The position numbers and the translations under genes are program-made. From assembly GCF_023065955.2 (NCBI RefSeq), contig NW_026622997.1, positions 9,720,001 to 9,784,000 on the forward strand: 64,000 nt of DNA. The letters are read 5' to 3'. Shown here in pieces: positions 10,745 to 21,748 of this stretch; the first letter of the stretch is position 1, and each line of letters starts with the position of its first letter. The notes beneath the pieces are model-generated. The model was not told the origin of the DNA. It worked only from the letters and a program-made list of their open reading frames with translations, and searched no databases. This stretch comes from Ursus arctos (taxonomy: Eukaryota; Chordata; Mammalia; Carnivora; Ursidae).

Positions 10745-10865
10745 AAGTGGAGATAATATTATTCTCATTTTGCAGGAGAGGAAAATGAGGTTTATAACGA
10801 TTAAGGAATGTGCTCAGTTGCACACAGCTCATGTGCTGGGGAGCCAGGACCGAAACCCAGAGCCC
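10745..10865 (-). repeat. MIR, antisense
   Basis: 'TTATTCTCATTTTGCAGGAG AGGAAAATGAGG', then 'GTTGCACACAGCTCATGTGC' and 'CAGGACCGAAACCCAGAG', match the reverse complement of MIR. Confidence 0.75.
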
Positions 10866-11199
10866 GTCTGACAATAAAGTCAATGCTCGTCATCACGATG
10901 GCCGTGACGGCTATGGGGGTGACATTTCTTTGTAACAGCTCAGGCCCTCCAGCCCACAAAGTAAAAACAAGCTTCATCCAAAGGGAAAGTGATATGATTC
11001 TAGTTATTAGGAGGGGGTTAAAAAAGTCTCAGGAGACATGCTGCCAAGGAGGAGAAAAGAACATTGCATTTCCTCATTACTCATGCATATTGATATGAAA
11101 CGGGATAAAACGTCAGTAAGGCCACCAATAGGTCTTTGATAAATACTACCTGGGCCCTCATTTATACCCATGGCTCTGAGGTGCTGAGAGTACTGCCTG
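10866..11199. other. Unique DNA
   Basis: No element or gene is recognisable. Confidence 0.5.
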
Positions 11200-11600
11200 T
11201 TAAATCTCTACTGCTAGACCAGCCCTCTCTCCTGAGCCCCCAACCCAGCAGAGTCAATCCTCAATTTACCTCTAGAGTTCATCCATCCTTTTCCATCCCG
11301 ACCGTCACTCCCCTCCCTCAGCTCCGCAATTCTCTTACTTAGATTAGCTCTACCTGGACACTCTGCCTCCGTTCTCAACACTCTACAATTAATTTTGTTC
11401 ATTACTGCGATCCCTCCAGCACATACATTTGACACTGCCACTTCACTGCTTAAAATATTCTAACGTGCTCTCACTGCATATGGGGCTTATGGCACTGCTT
11501 TCATACCTGCCTGCCTCATCAGGCTCTCAGCGGCTGCAACACAGGCCGTGTCTCTTTGCCGTGTGAGGCTAGCCCGTAAGCTCAGCGGCTGTTGCGTGGC
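11200..11600 (+). repeat. L2 fragment
   Basis: The text follows the L2 pattern: 'CTTAGATTAGCTCTACCTGG ACACTCTGCCTCC' and then 'CACTGCCACTTCACTGCTTA AAATATTCTAACG', the typical 'cactgcttaaaa-cctt' block. The right edge is uncertain. Confidence 0.6.
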
Positions 11601-11739
11601 ATCGTCCCCTCATCAGCCCGAATAAACAGATCTCTGTGATGCAGGGGTCCCTGATTAACACCTTGTCCTTAAACAGCTTAGACTGACTGGGAAGGAAGAG
11701 CAGGCCCGAGCGTTCATGTTTCCTCTCATGTCATCTTCT

Positions 11740-11885
11740 GAGGTAGACGCTGTTATTATCAGTGGGAAGACTGCGCCGCACATGTGAGACACAGTAATGT
11801 ATCTCAGGTCACAGAGCTGGCGAAGGGAGAGCAGGAGTCAAACCCAAGTGCTTGCCCGATCAGCAATCTTAGGCACTACCCGGAG
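11740..11885 (-). repeat. MIR-like fragment, antisense
   Basis: 'GCTGTTATTATCAGTGGGAA GACTGCG', 'CTCAGGTCACAGAGCTGGCG' and 'GAGTCAAACCCAAGTGC' resemble the reverse complement of a MIR core. Confidence 0.6.
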
Positions 11886-13071
11886 TGCTTGTCAGAGGCA
11901 GGAGCCCAGGCCCCACGTGTTAAACCCACTGTGGATGAGACCGTTGGTTGCCCATCCACAGCTGCCCCTTCTTTGCCTCCTTCCCTCCCAACAAAGCCCC
12001 AAGTTGTTCAGCCCCCTGTGAGCCTCAGGGGAGGCTGGTCTCTCTCCAGTCCCATGGTGTCCACCTCGATTGATCTAAGCCAATCACTGTGGTCTCAATC
12101 AACCTGATGGGTGTGGCTGGAGGACAACCATGTAACACAACTCTGGTCAATGTGACTAGAAGGGAGGATGGCTGAGGCCTCGTGGAAAAAGTGTCCCTGC
12201 TCTTAGGAGAAGACAGGCGCCAGGAACTTTCTGTTTTTTGCTGTTGACATTGTCAGGCTGGAGCCAGGAGGTTTATGGGCCACTGAATTAACCAACCCAG
12301 GATTTGTTGTTAGAAGAAACAGTCCTAACACATCCTCGTGTCAGGGATTTGTAGACAGAGAGAGAGAGACCACCAAAGAGTCACTTTGGACTTTGACCAA
12401 AAAATGGAATAGCACGTGAGACGATAGCACAGAGATGATGGAATAATCTCGCCACCACTTCCTTCTCCTTCAGAGCATGAGACTAACCCTTACAGCCTAC
12501 AAGAAGCCTTGATCAGGTATCAGTGTATGGGTTTGAGGTTTGTATTTTTAATGATGTTCCTAACTGGGTGACAGGTAAGCTTTGCTGTGATGTTTGTGTT
12601 TGAGCCAAACATTTTTTTTTAGCAACTTAAATGTTAATTTATGTTCTATGTGAACTCCTTTTATTATCTTAACAGAACAAGGATATGTGGGATTTCCTTT
12701 TCCTTAACCAGGAAGCAAACATACGCAGTCAAGTCTAGCTGACGTCCTAACATTTTAACCTAGATCTGGGGGTAATTAAAGATGATAATTAAAGTGCTTG
12801 GTTAGGCTACCAATGAACAATCACTTCAGGTTTCACTCAAAATGCCAGTGAGCAGAAGCAGGTAAGTGTCCCTTTCCCTGAGAACCGGGGTTTATTGTGA
12901 GGTTATGGCTTAAATAGTGGGTTATCAGTGTCCAGAAATATACTGTCCCAGGTTAAGTAAAGTCCTTGGGTCTGCTTAACCAAATTTTATATATGCTCAT
13001 GACTACTTTATCATATTAATATATAACTGTAAATAAATATATTTGGCTGCTTATCTTATAAACTGATTCCT
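11886..13071. other. Unique DNA
   Basis: A (GA)n patch lies at 12,356-12,370. A GTAAGT donor-like site at 12,862 follows a short segment that could be a 33-nt pseudo-exon, but nothing supports an exon. No repeat family is assigned. Confidence 0.45.
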
Positions 13072-13258
13072 CCCCCTTTTTGAAGATTTTATTTATTTAT
13101 TTGAGAGAGAGAGAGAGTGAGAGGGAGAGAGAATCTGAAGCAGACTCTGCTCTGAGCACAGAACCTGACGCGGGGCTCGATCCCATAGCAGAGAGATCAT
13201 GACCTGAGCTGAAACCAAGAGTAGGATGCTTAACCACCTGAGCCACCCAGACGCCCCT
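13072..13258 (-). mobile_element. Can-SINE
   Basis: TTTTTGAAGATTTTATTTAT, a GA-rich body, 'GGGGCTCGATCCCATAGCAG' and a head ending GCCACCCAGACGCCCC. Flanks AAACTGATTCCT (13,060-13,071) and AAATGGATCCCT (13,259-13,270) form a diverged target duplication. Confidence 0.92.
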
Positions 13259-14259
13259 AAATGGATCCCTTTTAATCTTTGTTTGAAGGAAGATAGTAAA
13301 GAGAGATACGAAACTTCATAGCCACAAAAGCATTCAACGCAGAGAAATAGGACTTAATCACTTTCTCTCCCCAATGTCTAAATTCCTCCTGTTAGCAAGT
13401 AGTTAGGCACCAGTGGATTGGGGGGGCACACAAATTATGTGCCGTTTCACCTCTCCTTTCTCTTGTGCTGCTGCTGAAGCAGCTTCTCCTGTAAGCTCTG
13501 GAAGCTCCAAGTCTCATAAATGAGCAGCGCTGATGAAGAGATGGTTGTCTGCCTTTTCTTTCGTAAAACCGTTGGTAGCCGAGGCGGAGGAGACTCCCTC
13601 TCTTGCAGACAGAGCAGCCTGCAGTGGGGAAGCCAGGGCAATGGGCTTTTCACTGACGCTGAGTCCAAATGCAGGAAACAATCCCTGTCTTCTTAGGGTT
13701 CCTGGAACGTGCCTGCACCGTCTGCCCGCTCCCCTCAGGGCGCCTGCCCTTCTCCACCCTTCCCTTAACGCGCCTCTCCTTGTCACCAGGGCCCAGACCA
13801 AATTGTCACTTGCTCCGAGAAGACATCCTTGATAGATTCACCTGTGTGCTTATTTGTTTAATGTCCTGAGAGCTGGGGCTGCACCCGCTGTTTACCCCCC
13901 AGAGCTTTGCACTGTACAGAGCGGGTGTTTATTGGAAACATGAAACCACGAAGAAGAAGTGAAGGCCTCCACAAGCCCCAGGCTCTCAGAGGCTTGGCGG
14001 GAGGACTGCACAGGGCTGCTGCTGCGGGCGGTGAGAGCTAGACTCTGAACCTGAGCCCTGATCTGTGTGTCCACTGGAACTGTGGCCTTGAATAAGTCAC
14101 CGTGCCTTCTAAATGGTCTTAAGTACAAAACATAGACGCAAAAGTGGGAAAACTGATTAGTCATGATAAAGAGTTTTTTTTTTTTTTAATGAAAGAAATA
14201 ATTTCAGATTAGTTGAGAGGTGATAACCTTTACTCAGGGAAGAGATGGGAGACATGGAT
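13259..14259. other. Unique DNA, moderately GC-rich at 13,440-13,870
   Basis: Overlapping open frames of 66-99 codons occur on both strands at 13,447-13,869. That is what GC-rich non-coding DNA gives by chance, and no residues match a known family. There are no CpG-island-grade clusters. Confidence 0.45.
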
Positions 14260-14263
14260 GGAT

Positions 14264-14306
<43 letters not shown>
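14264..14306 (+). repeat. (CA)n microsatellite
   Basis: About 20 uninterrupted CA units after a GATGGATGGA lead-in. Likely polymorphic in length. Confidence 0.95.
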
Positions 14307-14307
<1 letters not shown>

Positions 14308-15580
14308 CTTACAGCAACCAAGAATTCAACTCTTCTAAAACCATGCCGACAACAATTACTGAAAATAATAGCCTCTCATTTGGAATTTATATGAAAGCTA
14401 CATAATGAAATAACTGCTAATTAAACCTATAAATATACATGGGAAGATTACTTTGTCATTATTAATGTACTTCCAAATATAAATCAAATATAAGTTTTGG
14501 ATTTCTTTCAGAACTCAGGTTTCATTTCTGATTTATCTAGAATAGCTCCTTTACCAAAATTTCATTTTCTGACACGATGCTTGTTTGATATTACAAAACT
14601 GTCCTTTAAGTTTTACGAAATCCTTGAGATTTCGTATTCATTATTACATTTTCTAGGATTGTAGGATGACAACATGTTTCAGATAAATGACTGGGTAACA
14701 TTTAGCCAATTTAGCTTTGGACGTATGGTCCTGAGTGATCATTAATAATTCAGTGAAACTTCATTATGATGTGTGATATTTTCAGGTTTTCAAAAACCGT
14801 AAGTGAAAGAGGTACGACTGTGGTGATACTGAGTGACATCATAGGTATGTATAAAATGAGGATAATGATACGATGAGGACCTGACAAGAAGCACACCACG
14901 TGGGAAAAGCCTGCCAATGGAGAAGCAATGTGACAGGAGGCCTTCCTCTGAGAGGTCCTTCAATCCAAGACTCTCTTAGTATTTTATGGTCATCAGCTCA
15001 TTAATTCTCCCAGGTCTGAAGGACACAGGTATCAAGGATGGCAACTGGCTCATTATCTTGGACTCTGAAGTGGAGGCCAGGATGGTGGTAGGGGGATAAA
15101 TCAAGATCATACAGTGTGTCACAGAACTGGGATCCAAGCCTTCCTAGAAAGTCACACCTCCAACCACTGGTGGGTCCTTCCTGCTCCTTTGCAATATCCA
15201 AGTTCTTTGTGGGAGCAGGGTGGAAAGAACCAGAAACTGCCAAGTGACCCTCACAGCCTGATCTACCTATTTGGTTATTAAATATCTCAGGATAATTGGA
15301 GATATAGTAAGGTTGGTGGGAAAAGTAGATTAAAAATCTTGGTATGTCTTACGGGAAAAAAAAAAATATCCCTGACGTCTTTCATTGCTGTGGAGATCGG
15401 GCCATCCAGGGCTTCTTATATCTTAAATTTAGGTGAGTGGTCAGAGCTTCAAAGAAGCCCTCCCCACTGAGCCATGACTGGAAAAACTATGAGAAAATGG
15501 AAAATTTGGAGCCAATGTTCCCCTAAATTTAAATGTAAATATTTAGAACCTTAAGCATCAGATACACAATTCCGTTGAAA
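14307..15580. other. AT-rich unique DNA, possible weak MIR at 15,010-15,160
   Basis: 14,307-14,870 is AT-rich and free of recognisable repeats. Near 15,040-15,145, 'GACTCTGAAGTGGAGG' and 'GTGTCACAGAACTGGGATCC' weakly resemble an antisense MIR. No gene is seen. Confidence 0.4.
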
Positions 15581-15583
15581 ATC

Positions 15584-15621
15584 ATACGTACGCACGCACG
15601 TACGCACACAAACACGCACGG
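15584..15621 (+). repeat. ACGC/ACGT-type simple repeat
   Basis: 'CATACGTACGCACGCACGTA CGCACACAAACACGCACGG' is a short CpG-containing tetranucleotide repeat. Confidence 0.8.
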
Positions 15622-16179
15622 CGTCTGAGTCATTCCAGGATATGTCAACGTACTAGCTCATCATTGTACTAAGTTTGCTACTCCTGCAAAGAAAACATTC
15701 GTCACTGAAAAATAATGTAGGATGATCGTAAAGAAGGGCAAAGGTTACACGTCAAACCTTTATGCGCAGAAGCAGCCGAGAGCAGCAGCACGCCTCTGGT
15801 CTCCCTGAGTCCTTGCTGACTTTCAGACGTTCGCCCTCCTTGCAGGCTGCTGCGATACCGGGTAGTGAGAGGCAGTAATGTGCCACAGCCCATCTGTTCT
15901 ACTGCGTGGATGGAAAATCCTCGCACATCAGTTAAGAACTCAATATGCAGGCTTTGTGGGAGGTGGGTGAATGCTAATGGTGGTGAACCAGCACCTGTCC
16001 TGCAAAGTCACTCCAGTCCCCACCTTTACTCTCCAAGGATCCAGCAGCAAACTGATAAACACGAATCAGCTGTCTCTGCCTTTCTTGCAATTCTTTCTTT
16101 TTTGGGGGGAGTCTGACTTTCCCTGATTCTAGCACCTCTTTTCCTTCTCTGTTTAACCAAGTCTGGGGACCTGAAGGCC
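15622..16179. other. Unique DNA
   Basis: No recognisable repeat, exon or RNA gene. Confidence 0.5.
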
Positions 16180-16360
16180 ATCAGACTTGGTCCCTAACCC
16201 CAGTTTTGCCATTTACTAGTTGGTTAATTTGTTTACTCTTGTCTTAGCTCCTTGTTAGGAAAAATATCCACCTCAAAGGGATATTGAGGACGGAGATATG
16301 CACAACGCTGAGCACTGTGCCTGGTATACAGTAGGCAGTTAATAATTGTTAGCTATCAGC
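16180..16360 (+). repeat. MIR
   Basis: 'CCAGTTTTGCCATTTACTAG TTGG', then 'GAGCACTGTGCCTGGTATAC AGTAGGCAG' and a TTAATAATTGTTAGC end, match MIR 3' sequence. A minus-strand 137-codon open frame ends inside this MIR, which argues against it being a gene. Confidence 0.82.
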
Positions 16361-16929
16361 ATGGCTATTCTTTCTCTGAGGCTCTCTTCAGCCACCACAA
16401 AAAGCACACGAGATACGAACTGTGCACAGGCTCTGCCAACACACGGCCTCCCAGCCTCCAGCTCCCCCACAGAAGCATGATGCCCCTCGTGCTCTGGCTC
16501 TATGTTCTCGAGTTCTAGAGCTGAAGAAATCGCGTGCATCTCAGGCTCACTGAAATCGGAGTCCTCATCATGACTCTGCAGTCTCTCCTGCTCTTGGGTG
16601 TGGTTTCCCAGTGGCGGCACCTTCATGAGAAGCCCACAATACGCTCCACTTTCTCCTCTCCCTTCCCTACTTCTGATCTTCAATCTCAGCTGTTGGCTCG
16701 GCCCTGCATTCTTGCAGAGCTCCCCAGCCAGCCCAGCCGACTCCAATCTCATTCCTGTTCACAGGAGTACTCATGGAGACATAGCTACATGTGACCTCTC
16801 ACCTAAAACTGGAGTAGCGCCAACATGCCTTTGCCACCTGCCTTCCCGTTCCCCGCTCTGCTGCCAGTCCCTCACAGGTGCTGCTCCCATAGCAGAGAGC
16901 ATGTGCAGGGGTTCCTACCCGCCCACTGC
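16361..16929. other. Unique or L2-derived DNA
   Basis: Overlapping open frames on both strands (137 codons minus, 155 codons plus) are the longest in the central window. The plus-strand one runs into L2-like sequence and neither shows a known motif. Probably an eroded L2 upstream part. Confidence 0.4.
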
Positions 16930-17065
16930 CTTCTCCCCCCAGTGTCCTTGCTGGAAACAGATTCCCCAGCTCACATATGCCAGTCCCATCATTTTTAAGT
17001 CCTTGAGCAAATGGTTCCTCTACCAGAAAAGGCTTATCCTGCCCCCAAAACTATCCAACCATTGA
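16930..17065 (+). repeat. L2 3' region fragment
   Basis: 'TTTTTAAGTCCTTGAGCAAA TGGTTCCTCTACCAG' corresponds to the L2 'ttaagtccttgctcaaatgtcacctc' block, diverged. Confidence 0.6.
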
Positions 17066-17084
17066 GTCTCCTAACATTTTATCA

Positions 17085-17335
17085 GGAGGCAACATGATCC
17101 AATAGAAAGAGCCTGAGCTTTGAAATCAGAAGGGCTTATTTCTGAATCGTGGCTCAACATACTAGCTGTACAACTAGGGGTGGATTATGTAGTCCCTGAA
17201 TGTCTGCTCCCTTATCTATAAAATGGGGTAATAATATCTACCTCACAGGATTATCGTGACAATTCAACTAAATGTATATAAAGTATCAAGAACAGTTCCT
17301 CGGGCACACAGAGAGACTTAATAAATGTAAGTTTA
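17085..17335 (+). repeat. MIR, near full length
   Basis: 'AGGCAACATGATCCAATAGA AAGAGCCTGAGC', 'CTAGCTGTACAACTAGGGG', 'CTTATCTATAAAATGGGGTA ATAATATCTACCTCACAGG' and 'TTAATAAATGTAAG' cover almost the whole MIR. Confidence 0.88.
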
Positions 17336-17388
17336 TTTTTCCATGGCTTTCTCAACGGATATTTTTCCTTTCACTTTCTGGGAGAATT

Positions 17389-17590
17389 TTTTTTTTTTTT
17401 TAAAGATTTTATTTATTTATTTGACAGAGAGCAAGAGAGACGCAGAGAATGCACAAGCAGGGGGAGAAGCAGAGGGAGAAGCAGACTCTCTGCTGAGCAG
17501 GGAGCCTGACCCGGGCTCGATCCCAGGACCCTGGGATCATGACCTGAGCTGAAGTCAGACACTTAACTGACTGAGCCACCCAGGCGCTCC
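17389..17590 (-). mobile_element. Can-SINE
   Basis: T-tract, AAAGATTTTATTTATTTATT, 'CCTGGGATCATGACCTGAGC' and a head ending CCACCCAGGCGCTCC. The 17-bp target duplication CACTTTCTGGGAGAATT / TACTTTCTGGGAGGATT lies at 17,372-17,388 and 17,591-17,607. Confidence 0.95.
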
Positions 17591-17607
17591 TACTTTCTGG
17601 GAGGATT

Positions 17608-17770
17608 ATCTGGGATGCACTTTCCTCTCCCAGGCTGGATGGTGGGCTGCAGGAGGGCAGGTCTCTGTGGAACTCCTTGCTGCATGTCCCACAGCATCTA
17701 GCATAACCCCCGAGACATACAAGGTGATACACACAGATTTTGTAATTGAATGACAGTAGGATTACAGTAC
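17608..17770 (+). repeat. Possible L2 3'-end fragment
   Basis: 'CTGGATGGTGGGCTGCAGGA GGGCAGGTCTCTGTGG', then 'CAGCATCTAGCATAACCCCC', resemble the L2 'gctccttgagggcaggga ... agcacctagcacagtgcc' end. Weak. Confidence 0.45.
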
Positions 17771-17844
17771 TCTTGCCAATATGAGTCACTGGAATCACTG
17801 AGTAAGAGAACTGGAAAGGACCTTAGAAATAAATCACTAACCCA

Positions 17845-17945
17845 ATTTCATTTTATAGATGCAGAAACTACATAACCCAGAGAGGTTAAATGACTTGCCT
17901 CTGGTTGGCATGCACGTAAACAGGGGCAGATTCTCAGCTCCGGCT
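17845..17945 (-). repeat. MIR fragment, antisense
   Basis: 'TTCATTTTATAGATGCAGAA ACTACATAACCCAGAGAGGT TAAATGACTTGCC' is the reverse complement of the MIR core. Confidence 0.85.
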
Positions 17946-18834
17946 TCTCCTGGCTCCACCACGTTGCCTCCCTCATCAGCGAGATGTTGCTGGCAGCAGG
18001 TGATGCCAAAAGCATTTCTTAGGAAAATGTTACCACCCATATAACTTATGCCACTTGGGGAAACATCCACAGGAGATAAACAACGTGTAGTCTGACTACG
18101 CATCTGTAGTGTCTCAGTGCCTGCTACGACACAATAGATTAACCAAGGAAACAGAGCTGGCTTTCAGTCATCTTTCAGACTTCTAATCTTAAGATTCTTC
18201 CCTCCTTCCCCTGGCTATCCACCTTCTGTAGGCTCCCTTCTTCCTACAGTCCCGCCCTCCAGAAGGCTGTTTCCTCACCACCTGAGCTGACTACTAGCTA
18301 ATCTCATAACCCAGCTAAAATGAACATGCCAATGGGAACTGTTCCCAGATAATGAGATATGAACCGCAGAAAGCCCTTCTGCAGAAAGCCCTCCTCTTTG
18401 CGTCTACTCTGTTAATGGCTGGGTAGGGTTTTCAGGCTAGACCAGAAGGCTAACGTCAATGTGTGGCTGGGCTGATACTTTACCCCCTGCCTGCTGATGG
18501 TGAACTTGCTGGTGGGGGGCGGATGCTATAAAGGGCTGATTAAAACAATAAGAGTATTCAGTGTTTTACTTACCTAGATATTATTTATGTAACAACAGTG
18601 GTATGGTATGTCCTTAAAGGATAGTTAAGACCTCTGGGCTTTCAGGTTCCTTAAATGAGACGATTATTTGCCTAACTTTGCCTCTCTGTCGTCCCATGAT
18701 TGCCACAATATACTGTGTTTTTCAGTTTTGTTTCTGTTGAAACTTTGATAATCTGAAACATGGTTAAGACCTCAGGTTACAACGCAGTGGGTTGGTGGAG
18801 AAGTTGGACACTGGGAAAATAAGTAGATGAAGTG
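17946..18834. other. Unique DNA with a small tandem duplication
   Basis: GCAGAAAGCCCTTCT and GCAGAAAGCCCTCCT stand side by side near 18,366-18,395. No repeat family or gene is recognised. Confidence 0.5.
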
Positions 18835-18925
18835 TTACCTTGGGCAGCTCTCTTAACCTGAGAGCCTCAGTTTCCTTCTCTGTGAAAGAGGGGATCGTCA
18901 ATAACACTTGCGTTATCTTTCTCGT
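18835..18925 (+). repeat. MIR fragment
   Basis: 'CTCTTAACCTGAGAGCCTCA GTTTCCTTCTCTGTGAAAGA GG' matches the MIR core. Confidence 0.7.
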
Positions 18926-18984
18926 GATGAGTGAAAGGGACATAAAACCATGTGAATTATAACCTGACACTCCTGGTAAATCTC

Positions 18985-19080
18985 TGGTTTTCAATAGGGA
19001 TGCTCACCAAAATCATCTGTGTGATCTTAAAAAAAACATATTCTGATGCGTGGCCAGGATTGGGAACCGCTGTTAATGGT
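18985..19080 (+). repeat. hAT-Charlie-type MITE fragment
   Basis: 'CTGGTTTTCAATAGGGATGC TCACCAAAATCATCTGTGTG ATCTT' resembles the 'gttctcaaa...cacatcagaatcacctggggag' end of an old hAT MITE. The right-hand 'GATTGGGAACCGCTG' is a plausible inverted end. Confidence 0.5.
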
Positions 19081-19804
19081 GCTCAACAAATGTGAGGAAC
19101 CACTGATATCTCTAGAGTCATTCGTGAACACTTGAATGAAATGATCACACATTCTGTGAATACTGAAAGATACAAAAGGAAGATTCTAATAATTCCAAAG
19201 GAGAAAACTGCTTGTAGAAGTAGAAATCCCACATAAAAATGCTAAATTACAGGAATAAAGCCTGAGAATACCCTATACAGGGATATACACAGGATGCTCT
19301 GATTCTAAATAACTGGTTCTTCCCTAAATCTGGTAAAGAAAATGACTTGCTAAATGTTATCATAAATGCTGGGGCTACAATTTTTACCTAAGTTATAAAA
19401 TAAACGAAGAAAAAGCCCCCTATAAATTAGATATTTTCTATCTTTAAGCCAATAATTTTAATCAATATTAGTCTGTGAGTTTTAAATGACTTTCTACTGA
19501 ACCTACCCACCCCCATCAAGTCATTATCAGAAATACTGATTTCATTCCATACATTCAATCGTACAAGTTCAAAAAGTATTAGTCTATTACATTAACATAA
19601 AAAATGTAATTCAGTGGAATTAAACAGTAGAGTGAATTCTGTATAATACCTGGAAATTGGGCCTATCTAAGGAAGATTTTTAATATATCAGTGACACTAG
19701 CGTTCTCAGTCTCTCAGCCCTGGAGTGGGTGGGAAAGGAGGTTACAAGGGGGATAAGAGTAGTGTGTTGGACCTAAGACCATGCTGCACACAGATGAAAC
19801 ATCG
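19081..19804. other. AT-rich unique DNA
   Basis: No recognisable feature. Confidence 0.5.
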
Positions 19805-19935
19805 TTAAACAAAATCCCAACATCTCATTTTATAGAAAAATCAGATTAACAAATGTACAGTAACTTAACCCAAATTATATACTTAGCATTGGGGGGCATC
19901 AGAATTCAGGTCCTTTTCCCTCAGGTCTGGGACTT
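19805..19935 (-). repeat. MIR fragment, antisense
   Basis: 'CATCTCATTTTATAGAAAAA TCAGATTAAC', 'CAGTAACTTAACCCAAATTA' and 'AGAATTCAGGTCC' follow the reverse complement of MIR, diverged. Confidence 0.6.
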
Positions 19936-20319
19936 TTTATAAATGATGTCACTCTAACAGGATGGCTGGCTGAATGGATGCATGTGAGGAAGAAGAGTGA
20001 TATGGAAACACGGATTCTTTTCTGTAGAGAATCACTGACTTGCCTCCACTGCCTACTGTTAGACTGATTGCTAACAACACTACAGAAACACAGGCTAGGT
20101 TTTCAGACTCCGACTTTACTGGGCTCATAATTAATTTCTCAGCTACCAAGATCACATACAGAATGGAAATTACTGATGCTGATAAACTCTATCATTTTTC
20201 AATAACCAAGTCTCAACAGCTGTGTGTACGTGCACTTGGTGGGGTGGGTGGGGGGGAAGCCATGCATACAACGTATCATTTAATGATCATGCACGTTTGT
20301 ATCAAGATGTTGTGGAACC

Positions 20320-20470
20320 AATCAGAAAACTGGGATTCTAATACTCGTTCTGTCTGTCGTGTTAGGCCTGTTTTCTCAGCAGCAAAAGGTGGATAATAGT
20401 CTCTTCTAGTTACTTTGAAGATTAAAATGATAATGAGTGGGAGAGCACTTAGAAAAGTCTAAAGCATTAA
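20320..20470 (+). repeat. MIR fragment
   Basis: 'AACTGGGATTCTAATACTCG', 'CTGTTTTCTCAGCAGCAAAA GGTGGATAATAG' and 'GAGAGCACTTAGAAAAG' follow MIR order. Confidence 0.6.
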
Positions 20471-20505
20471 AGCAAAGCAGAGATTTTTGGTATGTTATAG
20501 CTTGT

Positions 20506-20556
20506 GTTCACACCGTACATATATATTATTGTTCACACTAAATATATATATTATTG
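20506..20556 (+). repeat. 25-bp tandem duplication, AT-rich
   Basis: GTTCACACCGTACATATATATTATT is followed at once by GTTCACACTAAATATATATATTATT, a direct repeat with a few differences. A 'GTATGTTAT' string occurs both before and after the pair. Confidence 0.75.
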
Positions 20557-20756
20557 TATGTTATGGTTTGCATGTGTTCCAAAGTGTCACACATGCTCCC
20601 TATGAAATAAGTATGGGTTGGTGCATAACGTGGACCACAGGTACCTGCCCAGACCACAGGAACTCTGCCCATGCCAGGTGCGGGTACTCCAAACTGAAGG
20701 AACTGAAGCAACTGTTTGAGAGAGTCAGCCAGCCCGCAGCTGGTAGCAGAGAGTAA

Positions 20757-20791
20757 GTGGGGGTGGAGGGGTGGGAGGGGTGGGGGGGAAG
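20757..20791 (+). other. G-quadruplex-forming motif
   Basis: Five G-runs of 3 to 7 bases, joined by loops of one to three bases, make a dense G4 motif just after a GAGAGTCAG/GTAGCAGAGAG purine stretch. It is not within a recognised repeat. Confidence 0.75.
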
Positions 20792-20799
20792 CAAAGAAG

Positions 20800-21545
20800 G
20801 GGCAGCAAAGCAACGGGAAAGATGAACTTGGGGAGCTGCTACTGCATCTTGAAGGACCTCCAGTCTTGGTAAGAGAGGATGGGTGAACTGCTGGGGATCT
20901 GTGCTGAGCTGCCCCATTTCTCCAGGTGTTATTAGAATAAACAGATCTCAGATCTGTTCCGTGCAACCGGCACTTCTGAACCTCCTATTATCTATTTTGT
21001 ACAAACAGAAGAAGCCTAACACGAGGAGATATTCTGGGTTCCCTTAGGGAGAGAAATCTTGACTGCTGCAAGGCAGTCCTGACTTCCCAGAAGTAGCCCG
21101 GCAGCTGCTCGCAAACCTCTAAGGGTTTCAAATCACAACAAACATCTCGGTAATATCACAAGACCCTCACCTCCCACTGCAGCCTAATTCCATCTTCTTA
21201 AAGGCACAAGAAGAAACAGCCTTCCAGCATTTTGCACTGTGCCTTGTGACTAACAGTAAAGCAGTGCCCAGTCTTTCTTCCAGAACTTTCCCCTTGAACT
21301 CAGATAAGCACAGAACGTCAAGTTCAAGTTCAGAGTTTGTGACTCTTATGCAACAGAGAAAAGTATTCTTCCATTCTCTGAAAATCGTAAGGATATCTGC
21401 TCATTTATAAACAGATACTGAGTGAAAGCCTACAACATGGAGAAGTATTTTACCCTAAATCACCAAGAATAACCTGGCATGGCAAAAGTTCCCATTTAAC
21501 GCCTACTGTTTATTTTATGACTGGTACCTTCACTTAAAAATAGTT
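20800..21545. other. Unique DNA
   Basis: No recognised element. Minus-strand open frames at 20,538-20,966 are shadows of the G-rich motif (Pro/Ser/Leu-rich translation). Confidence 0.5.
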
Positions 21546-21748
21546 AGGGGCGCCTGGGTGGCTCAGTCGGCTAAGCGTCTACCTTCAGTTCAGGTCATGA
21601 TCCCAGGGTCTTGGGATCGAGCCCTGCGTCGGGCTCCCTGCTCAGCAGGAAGTCTGCTTCTCCCTCTGCCTCCCGCTCACCCTGCCTATGAGCCGTGCGC
21701 TCTCTCTCTCTCTCTGACAAATACACAAAATCTTTAAAACAAAACAAA
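21546..21748 (+). mobile_element. Can-SINE
   Basis: GGGGCGCCTGGGTGGCTCAG head, 'CAGGTCATGATCCCAGGGTC TTGGGATCGAGCCC', a (CT)n patch and an A-rich tail with CAAA steps. No clear target duplication was found. Confidence 0.94.

Noticed and set aside
12815..12870. Possible 33-nt micro-exon between TTCAG and GTAAGT
   Set aside because: No open frame or conservation evidence. Isolated splice-like strings are expected by chance in 64 kb.
13440..13870. GC-rich patch with multiple overlapping open frames as a possible exon cluster
   Set aside because: CpG is not enriched as in 10,441-10,580, frames on both strands are equally open, and no motif is recognisable.
16339..17065. Opposing open frames of 137 (minus) and 155 (plus) codons
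   Set aside because: They overlap in opposite directions; the minus one ends in a MIR and the plus one runs into L2 text. No domain is recognisable and no splice structure is seen.
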